Source: an uncultured Lutibacter sp.
GTDB taxonomy: Bacteria; Bacteroidota; Bacteroidia; Flavobacteriales; Flavobacteriaceae
Direction: 5' to 3'
NCBI RefSeq assembly: GCF_947493565.1
Contig: NZ_CANLRG010000004.1
Span: 124,001-188,000 of the forward strand
Length of the DNA: 64,000 nucleotides
Shown here: one piece after another, positions 48,059-55,911 of the stretch
Layout: each line of letters opens with the position of its first letter
Position numbering within the stretch: the first letter of the stretch is position 1
The notes under the pieces: generated by a model
What the model was told of the DNA's origin: nothing
What the model saw: only the letters and a program-made list of their open reading frames with translations
Database searches by the model: none
Program-made: the position numbers and the translations under genes

Positions 48059-48595
48059 GTGCAAAACAATAAAACCGTTGTGTTCTTTTTAATTAAATTT
48101 TTTGGCACCTATTTGATATTATTTTTAATATACTCTTGGTATTTAAATAGTACACAAAATAAAATAGAAATATTTGCTTGTGCACCAATTACTAAAACTG
48201 TTGCTATTCAAACAAGTAAACTACTTAATTTTTTAGGTTACAATGCCAAAGTTGAACAACATTCCGAAGAGGTTTCAATGAAACTATTTATCAATGATAC
48301 TTATATTGCTCGTATTATTGAAGGATGCAACTCCATAAGCATTATTATTTTATTTATTGCTTTCATAATTGCTTTTGCAAATACTTTTAAAGTAACAGCA
48401 TTATATGTACTTTTTGGGAGTTTAATAATTTATGGAACTAATATAATTAGAGTGACAATTATTAGTATTGCTTTATACAAATACCCAGAATATGAAAAAT
48501 TACTACATGATGTAGTTTTTCCTTCAATTATATATGGAGTTACATTTTTACTGTGGTTTGTTTGGGTTCGGTATTTTTCTAAATTAAAAAAATGA
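48059..48595 (+). CDS. xrtF: Exosortase family protein XrtF
   Basis: A 178-residue membrane protein with about four to five helices and the exosortase catalytic triad: Cys in IIEGCNSISI (near residue 87), Arg in NIIRVTIIS (near 131) and His in LLHDVVFPS (near 152). It is shorter than exosortases of other bacteria, as is typical of XrtF in flavobacteria. Exosortases cleave and possibly transfer proteins with a C-terminal sorting signal; the XrtF substrate is unknown. The start is GTG. It overlaps the partner gene by four bases (ATGA). Confidence 0.93.
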   Translation: MQNNKTVVFFLIKFFGTYLILFLIYSWYLNSTQNKIEIFACAPITKTVAIQTSKLLNFLGYNAKVEQHSEEVSMKLFINDTYIARIIEGCNSISIIILFIAFIIAFANTFKVTALYVLFGSLIIYGTNIIRVTIISIALYKYPEYEKLLHDVVFPSIIYGVTFLLWFVWVRYFSKLKK

Positions 48596-49038
48596 AAAAA
48601 GAAGTTCGTATTTTATTAATTGTTGTTTTAACTTTCATGTTGATAGGTGTAAGAGTAATTGTTGAACCCTGCTTCTATGATCCGCTTATAACTTATTTTA
48701 AAAATGATTATTTGCATAAAAGTATTCCTTCATTACATATTTCAAAATATTTATTCAATATTTTTTTAAGGTATTTTTTAAATACATTATTGTCTTTAAT
48801 AATTATTTACTTAGTTTTTAAAAATTTAAAAAACCTAATTTTTTCAATCAAATTTTATTTAGTAGCCTTTCTTATTTTAACCTTTATCCTATTTTTAGTT
48901 TTAAAATTTAATTTCACAGAGAATTATATCTTCCTTTTTTATGTTAGAAGATTTTTGATACACCCGCTTTTTTTATTTATTTTGCTACCTGCTTTTTATT
49001 ATGAACACATTAAAAATAAAAAGAAGCCCTTCAAATAA
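48592..49038 (+). CDS. Exosortase F system-associated membrane protein
   Basis: A 148-residue protein with four to five membrane helices. EVRILLIVVLTFMLIGVRVIVEPCFYDPLI at the start, the invariant-looking FYDPL, and YFKNDYLHKSIP are recognisable from the small family that is found only beside xrtF. Function unknown; it likely assists XrtF in the inner membrane. Its start overlaps the xrtF stop and its stop lies inside the terminator hairpin that follows. Confidence 0.88.
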   Translation: MKKEVRILLIVVLTFMLIGVRVIVEPCFYDPLITYFKNDYLHKSIPSLHISKYLFNIFLRYFLNTLLSLIIIYLVFKNLKNLIFSIKFYLVAFLILTFILFLVLKFNFTENYIFLFYVRRFLIHPLFLFILLPAFYYEHIKNKKKPFK

Positions 49039-49069
49039 ATAAATTTATTTGAATATAGGCTTCCTTTTT
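49022..49069 (+). terminator. Terminator of the xrtF pair
   Basis: GAAGCC pairs with GGCTTC and an inner TTCAAATAAAT pairs with ATTTATTTGAA, followed by a T-run. The left arm overlaps the stop codon of the partner gene. Confidence 0.7.
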
Positions 49070-49161
49070 AAACAACAGAACTTACCAATCATTTTGTTCA
49101 TTCTGTTACTATCAATTATTAGTAAATACTAACCCCAAAGATTTCTAATAATTGTTTTTAT

Positions 49162-49198
49162 GAAATCCAATTATTTTTTTAATAGTTGGATTTCTTTT
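49162..49198 (+). terminator. Second hairpin in the gap after the xrtF pair
   Basis: GAAATCCAATTATT (49162-49175) pairs with AATAGTTGGATTTC (49181-49194), with one G-T pair, followed by TTTT. It may be a back-up terminator. The rest of the 293-base gap (49039-49331) is AT-rich and I see no gene in it; no clear terminator serves the MscS gene on the minus strand. Confidence 0.5.
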
Positions 49199-49331
49199 GT
49201 GATAAAAATGAACATAGCCCCCTTCATATCTATCACTTAATTATTGTTAATCGTTCTTTAAAAGTAACTAATACAAAGCTTTTCTTTTTCTTTAAACAAC
49301 TTTCCCTTTTTAAAAACCAAAAACAATAATT

Positions 49332-50159
49332 TTATGTTATTATTTGAACCTCACTATCAACAAATTTTTTAATTGGTATCACAACTATGCCTTCATTGGT
49401 ATCAATTGTAATACAAAGATTGTCGATTTGTTTAATTACACCTTCTACTTTTTTCATTTTTACGCGCTGACCTATTTCAAAATTTTTACGTGAATAAAAA
49501 CCAAAAAGCAATCTTAAAACAACATCTCTAGATCCCAAACCAAAGGCTATTGTAAATAAAATTAGAATAGCTCCTAAAATTAATGTTAGATTATTGGTAA
49601 TAATATCTGTATTTACACCTGCTTGATTAAGTGATGTAATTGAAATAACAATAACAATTGCATAAAAGACAATATTGCTTACCAAATTTGCTCCTGAAAA
49701 TTCTAAAGATTTAAATGTATTTATAATGGTGTTTTTTATTATTGAGCCTATATAAACACCAATCACAAAAATTAATAAAGCACTAATTAATATTGGTAAA
49801 TAAGCTATAAACTTCCCAATTCCCTCTGATACGATTGTTAAACCTAACATTTCAGAAGCAATGACTACAAAAATTAAAATCATTATATATTTTACAAATT
49901 TTAAAATAATCTCAGAAGGAACAACCTTATAATCACTTTTTCCAAACAATTTTGCTTCATTTAACTTCGTTGTAATAGCATCTATTTTAGAAAGTTTTAG
50001 CAGCTTTTTTAAAATGAAGTTTATTATTTTAATAACTATCCAAGCTATAATTATAAAACCTAAACCTAAAAGTAATTTTGGCATTAACTCTAAAATTTGA
50101 TTCCATATATCTTCTAAAAATGTTAATTTAAAACTGCTTAATTGACTAATTAATTTCAT
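49332..50159 (-). CDS. MscS-like mechanosensitive channel family protein
   Basis: A 275-residue protein with five hydrophobic segments (about residues 27-52, 88-108, 117-140, 160-177, 187-208) and a short beta-domain at the end, with FGLGSRDVVLRLLFGFYSRKNFEIGQRVKM resembling the MscS pore-lining helix and following domain. It should be a small ion channel gated by tension, but a different regulatory role is possible. It is the last gene of a unit with the 61-residue protein and the interrupted sigma factor gene. Confidence 0.85.
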   Translation of the reverse strand: MKLISQLSSFKLTFLEDIWNQILELMPKLLLGLGFIIIAWIVIKIINFILKKLLKLSKIDAITTKLNEAKLFGKSDYKVVPSEIILKFVKYIMILIFVVIASEMLGLTIVSEGIGKFIAYLPILISALLIFVIGVYIGSIIKNTIINTFKSLEFSGANLVSNIVFYAIVIVISITSLNQAGVNTDIITNNLTLILGAILILFTIAFGLGSRDVVLRLLFGFYSRKNFEIGQRVKMKKVEGVIKQIDNLCITIDTNEGIVVIPIKKFVDSEVQIIT

Positions 50160-50200
50160 CTTATTTTATTTTGGGTTAGTTTATTTTATCCGTAATTAAA

Positions 50201-50386
50201 TTATTTTTTCTTAGTTATATTTTTTTTAGTAGCTAAAAAACCTTCAACTGTATTTGGGTATTTTACCATAAATAAATCAGCCATATCAATTGAAAGTTTA
50301 ATTAATGAAATATCATTAATTACTCTTTCTTTAAGAATTTTTGGAACTTCTTGACTGTTTAATATTTGCTTAAATGGATTTTCCAT
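50201..50386 (-). CDS. Small conserved-looking protein coupled to the ECF sigma factor gene
   Basis: A 61-residue cytosolic protein, MENPFKQILNSQEVPKIL..., mostly helical, with a Lys-rich end (KKNITKKK). Its ATG overlaps the sigma factor stop (TAATG), so translation is coupled. It sits 41 bases before the mscS-like gene. I recognise the order sigma factor, small protein, channel from flavobacterial genomes but know no function. A role as sigma-binding protein is inference from the overlap only. Confidence 0.7.
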   Translation of the reverse strand: MENPFKQILNSQEVPKILKERVINDISLIKLSIDMADLFMVKYPNTVEGFLATKKNITKKK

Positions 50387-50967
50387 TAGTTAAGGTCTTT
50401 ATAAACTTTTATTACTTTTTCTCTTGCTCTTTTTAAACGCATTTTTACTGCACTTTTACCAATTTCTAAAGCCTGTTCAATTTCTTTAATAGAAAAATCA
50501 TCTTGATATTTCATTAGTAAAATCATTTTATCATTAGGTTCAATTAAATCAAGTGCTTTCGCTAATTTATCGGCTTTCATTTCAAACAAAACCTCTTCAC
50601 TTGAATCTTCTTCATTTGTTGCTGATAATTCTATTTCTTCGTCTTTTAATTTTTTTTTATGAATATTTCGCGTCACATAATTCACACAAAAATTATACGT
50701 AAACGAGTATAACCAAGTTGAAAATTTTGAGTTGCCTTTAAAGGTTCTTAATTTTAAAAATAATTTAATAAAGATATCATGTGTTAAGTCTTGCGCTTCT
50801 TCTTTTGATTTTACAAACCCTTAACATTTATTATAAATTTTAAATGCATAACGATCATATAAAACAGTAAAAAAGTGAGTGTCATTTAACTCTACAATCC
50901 TTTTAATCAATTCTTTATCTCTCAACAGCGCTATATCATCCTCTGGCTTCAAAAACAATTCATTGGG
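50386..50967 (-). pseudogene. ECF-type sigma-70 factor gene with an internal in-frame stop
   Basis: Reading the minus strand in one frame from 50967 to 50386 gives a complete ECF sigma factor: region 2 (LYDRYAYKFIYNKC, then after the stop KSKEEAQDLTHDIFIKLF and NSKFSTWLYSFTYNFCVNYV) and region 4 (KADKLAKALDLIEPNDKMILLMKYQDDFSIKEIEQALEIGKSAVKMRLKRAREKV, given here in parts). A single TAA at 50821-50823 interrupts it after IYNKC, where relatives have a Leu-like residue. No ATG begins the frame either; TTG codons at 50958 or 50952 are the only candidates. The part after the stop has only a GTG at 50685 as possible start, which would give region 4 alone. Confidence 0.8.
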
Positions 50968-51047
50968 TTATCTAAAATATTAGACACTAAAAATACTAAT
51001 AAGTCACATTTATAATTTTTAAATATATTTTGTAACATAATCAAAAA

Positions 51048-51065
51048 TACTACGTATATATAGTA
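51048..51065. repeat. Inverted repeat TACTA-N8-TAGTA upstream of rpoD
   Basis: A short inverted repeat in the gap between the interrupted sigma gene and rpoD. On the minus strand a -7-like TATTTTTG overlaps it (51042-51049). A possible operator of either gene, low confidence. Confidence 0.3.
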
Positions 51066-51101
51066 CAACCCTTAATAACTAAAAAAAATATTAGCTTTTA
51101 A

Positions 51102-51965
51102 ATGAGACAGCTTAAAATTACAAAACAGGTTACTAATAGAGAAACCGCATCATTAGACAAATATTTACAGGAAATTGGAAAGGTAGATTTAATTACTGCC
51201 GAAATGGAAGTAGAATTAGCACAAAGAATTAAAGCCGGTGATCAAGTAGCTTTAGAACGTTTAACAAAAGCAAATTTACGTTTCGTTGTTTCTGTAGCAA
51301 AACAATATCAAAACCAAGGATTAACCTTACCTGATTTAATTAATGAAGGAAACTTAGGATTAATTAAAGCAGCTAAAAGGTTTGATGAAACTCGTGGTTT
51401 TAAATTTATATCTTACGCTGTTTGGTGGATTCGTCAATCTATACTACAAGCTTTAGCAGAACAATCTCGTATTGTACGTTTGCCTTTAAATAAAATTGGT
51501 TCTATTAACAAAATAAATAAAATGTATGCGTTTTTAGAACAAGAAAATGAAAGACCTCCATCAGCTGAAGAAATTGCAAAAAAATTAGACATGACTGTAA
51601 ATGACGTTAAAGAATCTATGAAAAATTCTGGTCGTCACGTATCTATGGATGCTCCTTTGATTGAAGGTGAAGATTCCAACTTATACGATGTATTAAATAC
51701 AGGTGAGTCTCCAAATCCAGACAAATCACTTTTACATGAATCTTTAAAAGTTGAAATTGAACGTGCTTTGGAAACTTTAACGCCAAGAGAAGCAGATGTA
51801 GTGCAATTATACTTTGGTTTAGGTGATGCTCACCCAATGACTTTAGAAGAAATTGGAGAAACTTTTGACTTAACTCGTGAACGCGTTCGTCAAATCAAAG
51901 AAAAAGCAATCAGACGATTAAAACATACTTCAAGAAGTAAAATCTTAAAAACTTATTTAGGATAA
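51102..51965 (+). CDS. rpoD: Primary RNA polymerase sigma factor (SigA/RpoD)
   Basis: A 287-residue sigma factor without region 1.1, the short form typical of Bacteroidota. Region 1.2 is [18 protein letters not shown], region 2 has [38 protein letters not shown] and [13 protein letters not shown], and region 4 ends with [30 protein letters not shown]. It directs RNA polymerase to housekeeping promoters of the type TTG-N19-21-TAnnTTTG seen in this window. It is single-gene and ends in a strong terminator. Confidence 0.97.
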   Translation: MRQLKITKQVTNRETASLDKYLQEIGKVDLITAEMEVELAQRIKAGDQVALERLTKANLRFVVSVAKQYQNQGLTLPDLINEGNLGLIKAAKRFDETRGFKFISYAVWWIRQSILQALAEQSRIVRLPLNKIGSINKINKMYAFLEQENERPPSAEEIAKKLDMTVNDVKESMKNSGRHVSMDAPLIEGEDSNLYDVLNTGESPNPDKSLLHESLKVEIERALETLTPREADVVQLYFGLGDAHPMTLEEIGETFDLTRERVRQIKEKAIRRLKHTSRSKILKTYLG

Positions 51966-51970
51966 CAACA

Positions 51971-52004
51971 AAAAAACGCTCGGAATTTCGAGCGTTTTTC
52001 TTTT
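51971..52004 (+). terminator. Terminator of rpoD
   Basis: AAAACGCTCG and CGAGCGTTTT arms with a 6-base loop and T-run, six bases after the stop. Confidence 0.9.
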
Positions 52005-52012
52005 ATAAATAA

Positions 52013-52020
52013 TACTTTTG
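52013..52020 (+). promoter_or_regulatory. -7 element of rpe
   Basis: TACTTTTG, an exact TAnnTTTG, directly after the rpoD terminator and 21 bases before the rpe ATG. It shows that the in-frame TTG at 52018 is not the start. Confidence 0.5.
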
Positions 52021-52041
52021 CAAAAAAACAACACTATTATA

Positions 52042-52704
52042 ATGAAAAAATTTATTGCTCCTTCTATGTTAGCTGCAGATTTTGCTAATTTACAACGCGA
52101 TATTGAAATGATTAATAACAGCAAAGCTGACTGGTTTCATATTGACGTAATGGATGGTATGTTTGTTCCAAATATTTCTTTTGGGATGCCAGTAATTAGT
52201 GCTATAAAAAAACATGCCAAAAAAACAATGGATGTACACTTGATGATTGTTGATCCTGATAGGTATATTGAAGACTTTAAAAAAGTGGGGGCAGATATTT
52301 TAACCGTTCATTATGAAGCTTGTAATCATTTACACAGAACGGTTCAGGCCATAAAAGCACAAGGCATGAAAGCAGGAGTTTCTTTAAATCCGCATACTCC
52401 AATAGCTGTTTTGGAAGATATTATTGCCGATTTAGATTTGGTATTAATTATGAGTGTTAATCCAGGTTTTGGAGGACAAAGTTTTATTGAAAATACCTAT
52501 AAAAAAGTACAGCAACTTAGAGCTTTAATTGAATTTAGTGATTCTAAAGCACTAATTGAAGTTGACGGTGGAGTAACCGACCAAAATATAGAACAACTTT
52601 TAGAAGCTGGTACCGATGCTTTTGTGGCAGGTAGTTTTGTGTTTAAAAGCGAAAACCCATCCAAAACAATTGCAAATTTAAAAGGATTGGTTTCAGAAGT
52701 TTAA
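52042..52704 (+). CDS. rpe: Ribulose-phosphate 3-epimerase
   Basis: A 220-residue TIM-barrel enzyme from the ATG at 52042. FIAPSMLAADFANL, WFHIDVMDGMFVPNISFG (metal-binding His and Asp), DVHLMIVDPDRYI and LIMSVNPGFGGQSFI are the expected motifs, and EVDGGVTDQNI completes the phosphate site. It interconverts ribulose 5-phosphate and xylulose 5-phosphate. It overlaps the convergent CBS gene by four bases. Confidence 0.97.
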   Translation: MKKFIAPSMLAADFANLQRDIEMINNSKADWFHIDVMDGMFVPNISFGMPVISAIKKHAKKTMDVHLMIVDPDRYIEDFKKVGADILTVHYEACNHLHRTVQAIKAQGMKAGVSLNPHTPIAVLEDIIADLDLVLIMSVNPGFGGQSFIENTYKKVQQLRALIEFSDSKALIEVDGGVTDQNIEQLLEAGTDAFVAGSFVFKSENPSKTIANLKGLVSEV

Positions 52705-53138
52705 ACTGACTCTAACTCATATTGTTTTAATAAATAAAGTAATAAATCTGTTGTGGTAACTATTCCAACTAAAATGTCATTCTCTACTACTGGAAGTGCA
52801 TGAAATTCATTTTTAGACAATATTTCGGCAACAGATTTTATGGTAATATTTGAATTTACTTTAATTGGATTTTTAACCATTAATTGTTCAATACTCAACA
52901 TTTGATAAATCACATTATCAACATTTTCTTCATGTAATCTATCATAAGAGTCTAAAAAACTTATTCGTTCTAAATCTGTTAAACTTAGCATTCCAATAAT
53001 ATGTTCTCCATTAACAATTGGAATATGTCTAATATGGTGTTTTCTAAATAATTTTTCAGCTGTATATAAATCGTCATTGATTGTCAATGTTACCAGCTTT
53101 TTCGTCATTATTTTCGATACAGGTTCAAGACGTTTCAT
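52701..53138 (-). CDS. CBS-domain pair protein
   Basis: A 145-residue protein consisting of two CBS domains only (about residues 5-60 and 80-140), with HIRHIPIVNGEHIIGMLSLTDL and FHALPVVENDILVGIVTTTDLL. CBS pairs bind adenine nucleotides such as AMP or ATP. It has no catalytic domain, so it probably acts as a sensor or subunit of another protein. It is a single gene. The stop overlaps the rpe stop from the opposite strand. Confidence 0.9.
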   Translation of the reverse strand: MKRLEPVSKIMTKKLVTLTINDDLYTAEKLFRKHHIRHIPIVNGEHIIGMLSLTDLERISFLDSYDRLHEENVDNVIYQMLSIEQLMVKNPIKVNSNITIKSVAEILSKNEFHALPVVENDILVGIVTTTDLLLYLLKQYELESV

Positions 53139-53230
53139 AATTTACATTCTTTAATTTATATTATAAAGTTCTAAAAATGTAATTGTTTTTTGTATGATTA
53201 AAATCAGTTGCCCCTATTTTTAACTAAAAA

Positions 53231-53254
53231 ACAAGCCTAAAATTTAAGCTTGCT
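53231..53254 (-). terminator. Hairpin after tRNA-Arg
   Basis: CAAGC and GCTTG pair with an 11-base AT-rich interior, followed by six T on the minus strand. A weak but well-placed terminator for the yqeY-tRNA-Arg transcript. Confidence 0.5.
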
Positions 53255-53275
53255 TTAACTCATCTTGTAAAAAAG

Positions 53276-53349
53276 TGACCCCGGCAGGATTCAAACCTGC
53301 AACCGCTGGAGCCGAAATCCAGTGCGCTATTCAGTTGCGCCACGAGGCC
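53276..53349 (-). tRNA. tRNA-Arg (anticodon TCG)
   Basis: Cloverleaf: acceptor GGCCTCG with CGGGGTC, anticodon stem CTGGA/TCCAG with loop TTTCGGC (anticodon TCG), T-arm GCAGG TTTGAAT CCTGC. It begins only six bases after the yqeY stop on the same strand. CCA is not encoded. Confidence 0.95.
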
Positions 53350-53355
53350 ATTGTA

Positions 53356-53805
53356 TTATGCCAATAATTGTTTTACAGCTGTTGAAATAGCTTTACCATC
53401 AGCTTTACCTGCCAATTCTTTTGAGGCCATTCCCATAACTTTTCCCATATCTTTCATAGAAGTTGCTCCTACTTTCTCTATAATACCTGCAATAATGTTT
53501 TTTAAATCTTCTTCATTCATTTGCTCAGGCAAAAACTGAGAAATTATTTCAATTTGTGCTAATTCTGGAGCAGCCAAATCCTCTCTTCCTTGCTCCTCAT
53601 AAACTGCTGCACTATCTTTACGCTGTTTTACCAAACGTTGTAACAATTTAATTTCTTCTTCTTCATTTAAACTTTCGGAAGCACCGCTTTTGGTTTGTGC
53701 CAATAATATTTCTGATTTAATAGCTCTTAAAGATTCCAAAGCAACAGTATTTTTAGTTTTCATTGCTTCCTTTAATTTTACCATTATCATTTCTTGTAAA
53801 CTCAT
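53356..53805 (-). CDS. GatB/YqeY domain protein
   Basis: A 149-residue protein of the YqeY family, MSLQEMIMVKLKEAMKTKNTVALESLRAIKSEI at the start and KDMGKVMGMASKELAGKADGKAISTAVKQ near the end, which resembles the C-terminal tail domain of GatB. It might interact with tRNA; the function of the free-standing form is not established. It is located after ftsZ, the usual place in Bacteroidota, with tRNA-Arg six bases downstream. Confidence 0.92.
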   Translation of the reverse strand: MSLQEMIMVKLKEAMKTKNTVALESLRAIKSEILLAQTKSGASESLNEEEEIKLLQRLVKQRKDSAAVYEEQGREDLAAPELAQIEIISQFLPEQMNEEDLKNIIAGIIEKVGATSMKDMGKVMGMASKELAGKADGKAISTAVKQLLA

Positions 53806-53842
53806 AACTAACTATTTTGTTTTGCGAAGATAAAAAAAAAGA

Positions 53843-53878
53843 ATCCGAAAATCTTTAAATATTTAAAGATTTCCGGAC
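53843..53878 (-). terminator. Terminator of the dcw operon after ftsZ
   Basis: TCCG-AAATCTTTAAA pairs with TTTAAAGATTT-CCGGA, giving a long stem, followed on the minus strand by nine T. A second small hairpin (CTTAGA/TCTAAG, 53885-53904) within a GGACCC/GGGTTCC frame lies between this and the ftsZ stop. Confidence 0.8.
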
Positions 53879-53928
53879 CCAAAACTTAGAAAATACAATC
53901 TAAGGGTTCCTGTCTTTGGGCAATATAT

Positions 53929-55866
53929 TTAGTCTACATTATCATGTAAAAATGAATTGTTAGATCTTAATTGAATTCCGTCATTTTCATCAATCTCAAG
54001 TGTTGTTCTAGATTGATTAATTTCAGAAGAATGCGTTGTTTCATTTAACTCAACTCCCATTCTTTTATAAGCAGGTTCTTTTTCAATTTCATCAATATTT
54101 TTAGTCACTTTATTGATAAACTTATAATTAAAATTTTTCATTTTTTCTCTACGTTCTGCTGCTCTTTTTTGCAGTTCAGAAATGGTCAAATCTAATGGCG
54201 AAACTTCGGTATAATCTACAACCTCATGGTTGTTAATATCAATTTTTGTTTCAGATTTTAAAGATATATTTAACTCTTCATCTACATCATCAATTGCAAT
54301 ATTTGTTATTTTACTTTTTTTTGCTTTTGATAGGTTTTCTTCAAGTTCAGTATAATCTTCTAAAGAAAAATACACATCTTCTTCAACTTTTTTAATCGGC
54401 TCAACTACTTTGTGTTCTACTACATCAATATTGTTAATATCAATTTTCTTAGTCTCAGAAATCTCTTTTTGCTCTGGCTTAATTTTAGCTTTAGCTTCTG
54501 GAATTGGCAAATCGAATGTAAAGGTTATTTGTTGCTCTTCTACTTTATTAACAACAGGCTTTTCTGGTTCTTCACTTTTTACAGAAGTAATTACAAAATC
54601 ATCTTCAACAGTATTTGAAGAAATTTCATCATAAGTAACGTCTAAGTTTTTAATAAAGTCTGATGTTGGTATTAACCGAATTTCCTTCTCTTCTTCCTCA
54701 ATTTCTTCACCTAAATCGTAAACTATTTTTTCATCTTTTGGTGTATCCTCAACAATTGGTTTAGACGTATTTTTTATAGATGGATTTTGAATTCTTTTTT
54801 CAGAAAAATCAAAAGAAGCTTCTTGGTCATCATCTAATGTATGAATAATTTTTTTAGCTTCAGTATTTGAAATTTCATGTTGTTGATCTTTATTAAAACC
54901 CGTTGCTACTATAGTTACAGCGATGGCATCACCTAACGATTCATCTTCACCAACTCCCATAATAATGTTTACATTAGATTTAGCTTGAGACTGGATATAA
55001 TCGTTAATTTCTCCTATTTCATCTATCGTAATCTCCTCAGCTCCCGAAACAATTAACAATAATACATTTTTGGCACCAGTAATTTTATTATCATTTAATA
55101 ATGGCGAATCTAGCGCTTTAGATATTGCAATTTCTGAACGATTGTTTCCAGAAGCAGTTGCAGAACCCATAATTGCTGTACCACTATTTGAGAGTACTGT
55201 CTTCGCATCTTTTAAATCAATATTTTGTGTATAGTGATGTGTTATTACTTCAGCTATACCACGTGCAGCTGTAGATAAAACTTCATCTGCTTTAGAAAAA
55301 CCAGCTTTAAACCCTAGGTTTCCATAAACCTCTCTTAATTTATTATTATTTATAACAACCAATGAATCTACATACTCACGTAATTTTTCAATCCCTTTTT
55401 GAGCTTGATCATTACGCATTTTCCCTTCAAATGTAAAAGGAATAGTTACTATACCAATAGTTAATAAATCCAACTCACGAGCAACTTTTGCAATAATAGG
55501 CGCCGCTCCAGTTCCAGTACCACCACCCATACCAACAGTGATAAATACCATTTTAGAATTGGTTGAGAGCATATCTTTAAGCTCTTGGATGCTTTCCATA
55601 GCTGCTTGTTCACCAACATCAGGATTTGCACCTGCACCTAACCCTTCCGTAAGGGAAACTCCTAATTGAATTTTTGTTGGGATTGGACTGTTTTGTAATG
55701 CCTGAGCATCGGTATTACAAACTACAAAATCAACTCCGTTAATTCCTTGAGAGTACATGTGATTTACTGCATTGCTACCTCCTCCACCTACTCCAATGAC
55801 TTTTATAACGTTAGACTGATTTTTAGGTAAATCGAATGAAATGTTGTTGAAATCTGAATTGCTCAT
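53929..55866 (-). CDS. ftsZ: Cell division protein FtsZ with long C-terminal extension
   Basis: A 645-residue tubulin homologue. The GTP-binding core (about residues 15-325) has IKVIGVGGGGSNAVNHM, the tubulin signature FITVGMGGGTGTGAAPIIA and DEVLSTAARGIAEVI. The remaining 320 residues are acidic, Lys/Glu/Ile-rich and mostly disordered, then a basic stretch (LQKRAAERREKMKNFNYKFINKV in part). Bacteroidota FtsZ proteins are long, so this is normal for the phylum but about 260 residues longer than in E. coli. It builds the Z ring. Last gene of the dcw cluster. Confidence 0.97.
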   Translation of the reverse strand: MSNSDFNNISFDLPKNQSNVIKVIGVGGGGSNAVNHMYSQGINGVDFVVCNTDAQALQNSPIPTKIQLGVSLTEGLGAGANPDVGEQAAMESIQELKDMLSTNSKMVFITVGMGGGTGTGAAPIIAKVARELDLLTIGIVTIPFTFEGKMRNDQAQKGIEKLREYVDSLVVINNNKLREVYGNLGFKAGFSKADEVLSTAARGIAEVITHHYTQNIDLKDAKTVLSNSGTAIMGSATASGNNRSEIAISKALDSPLLNDNKITGAKNVLLLIVSGAEEITIDEIGEINDYIQSQAKSNVNIIMGVGEDESLGDAIAVTIVATGFNKDQQHEISNTEAKKIIHTLDDDQEASFDFSEKRIQNPSIKNTSKPIVEDTPKDEKIVYDLGEEIEEEEKEIRLIPTSDFIKNLDVTYDEISSNTVEDDFVITSVKSEEPEKPVVNKVEEQQITFTFDLPIPEAKAKIKPEQKEISETKKIDINNIDVVEHKVVEPIKKVEEDVYFSLEDYTELEENLSKAKKSKITNIAIDDVDEELNISLKSETKIDINNHEVVDYTEVSPLDLTISELQKRAAERREKMKNFNYKFINKVTKNIDEIEKEPAYKRMGVELNETTHSSEINQSRTTLEIDENDGIQLRSNNSFLHDNVD

Positions 55867-55911
55867 AGTATGTATTTATTGGTATTATATTCTTTCTCTA
55901 TTTCTATAAAT

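Noticed and set aside
50968-51101. A frameshift in the ECF sigma factor gene
   Set aside because: Conserved sigma sequence is in one frame on both sides of the stop, so a point nonsense change is the simpler explanation.
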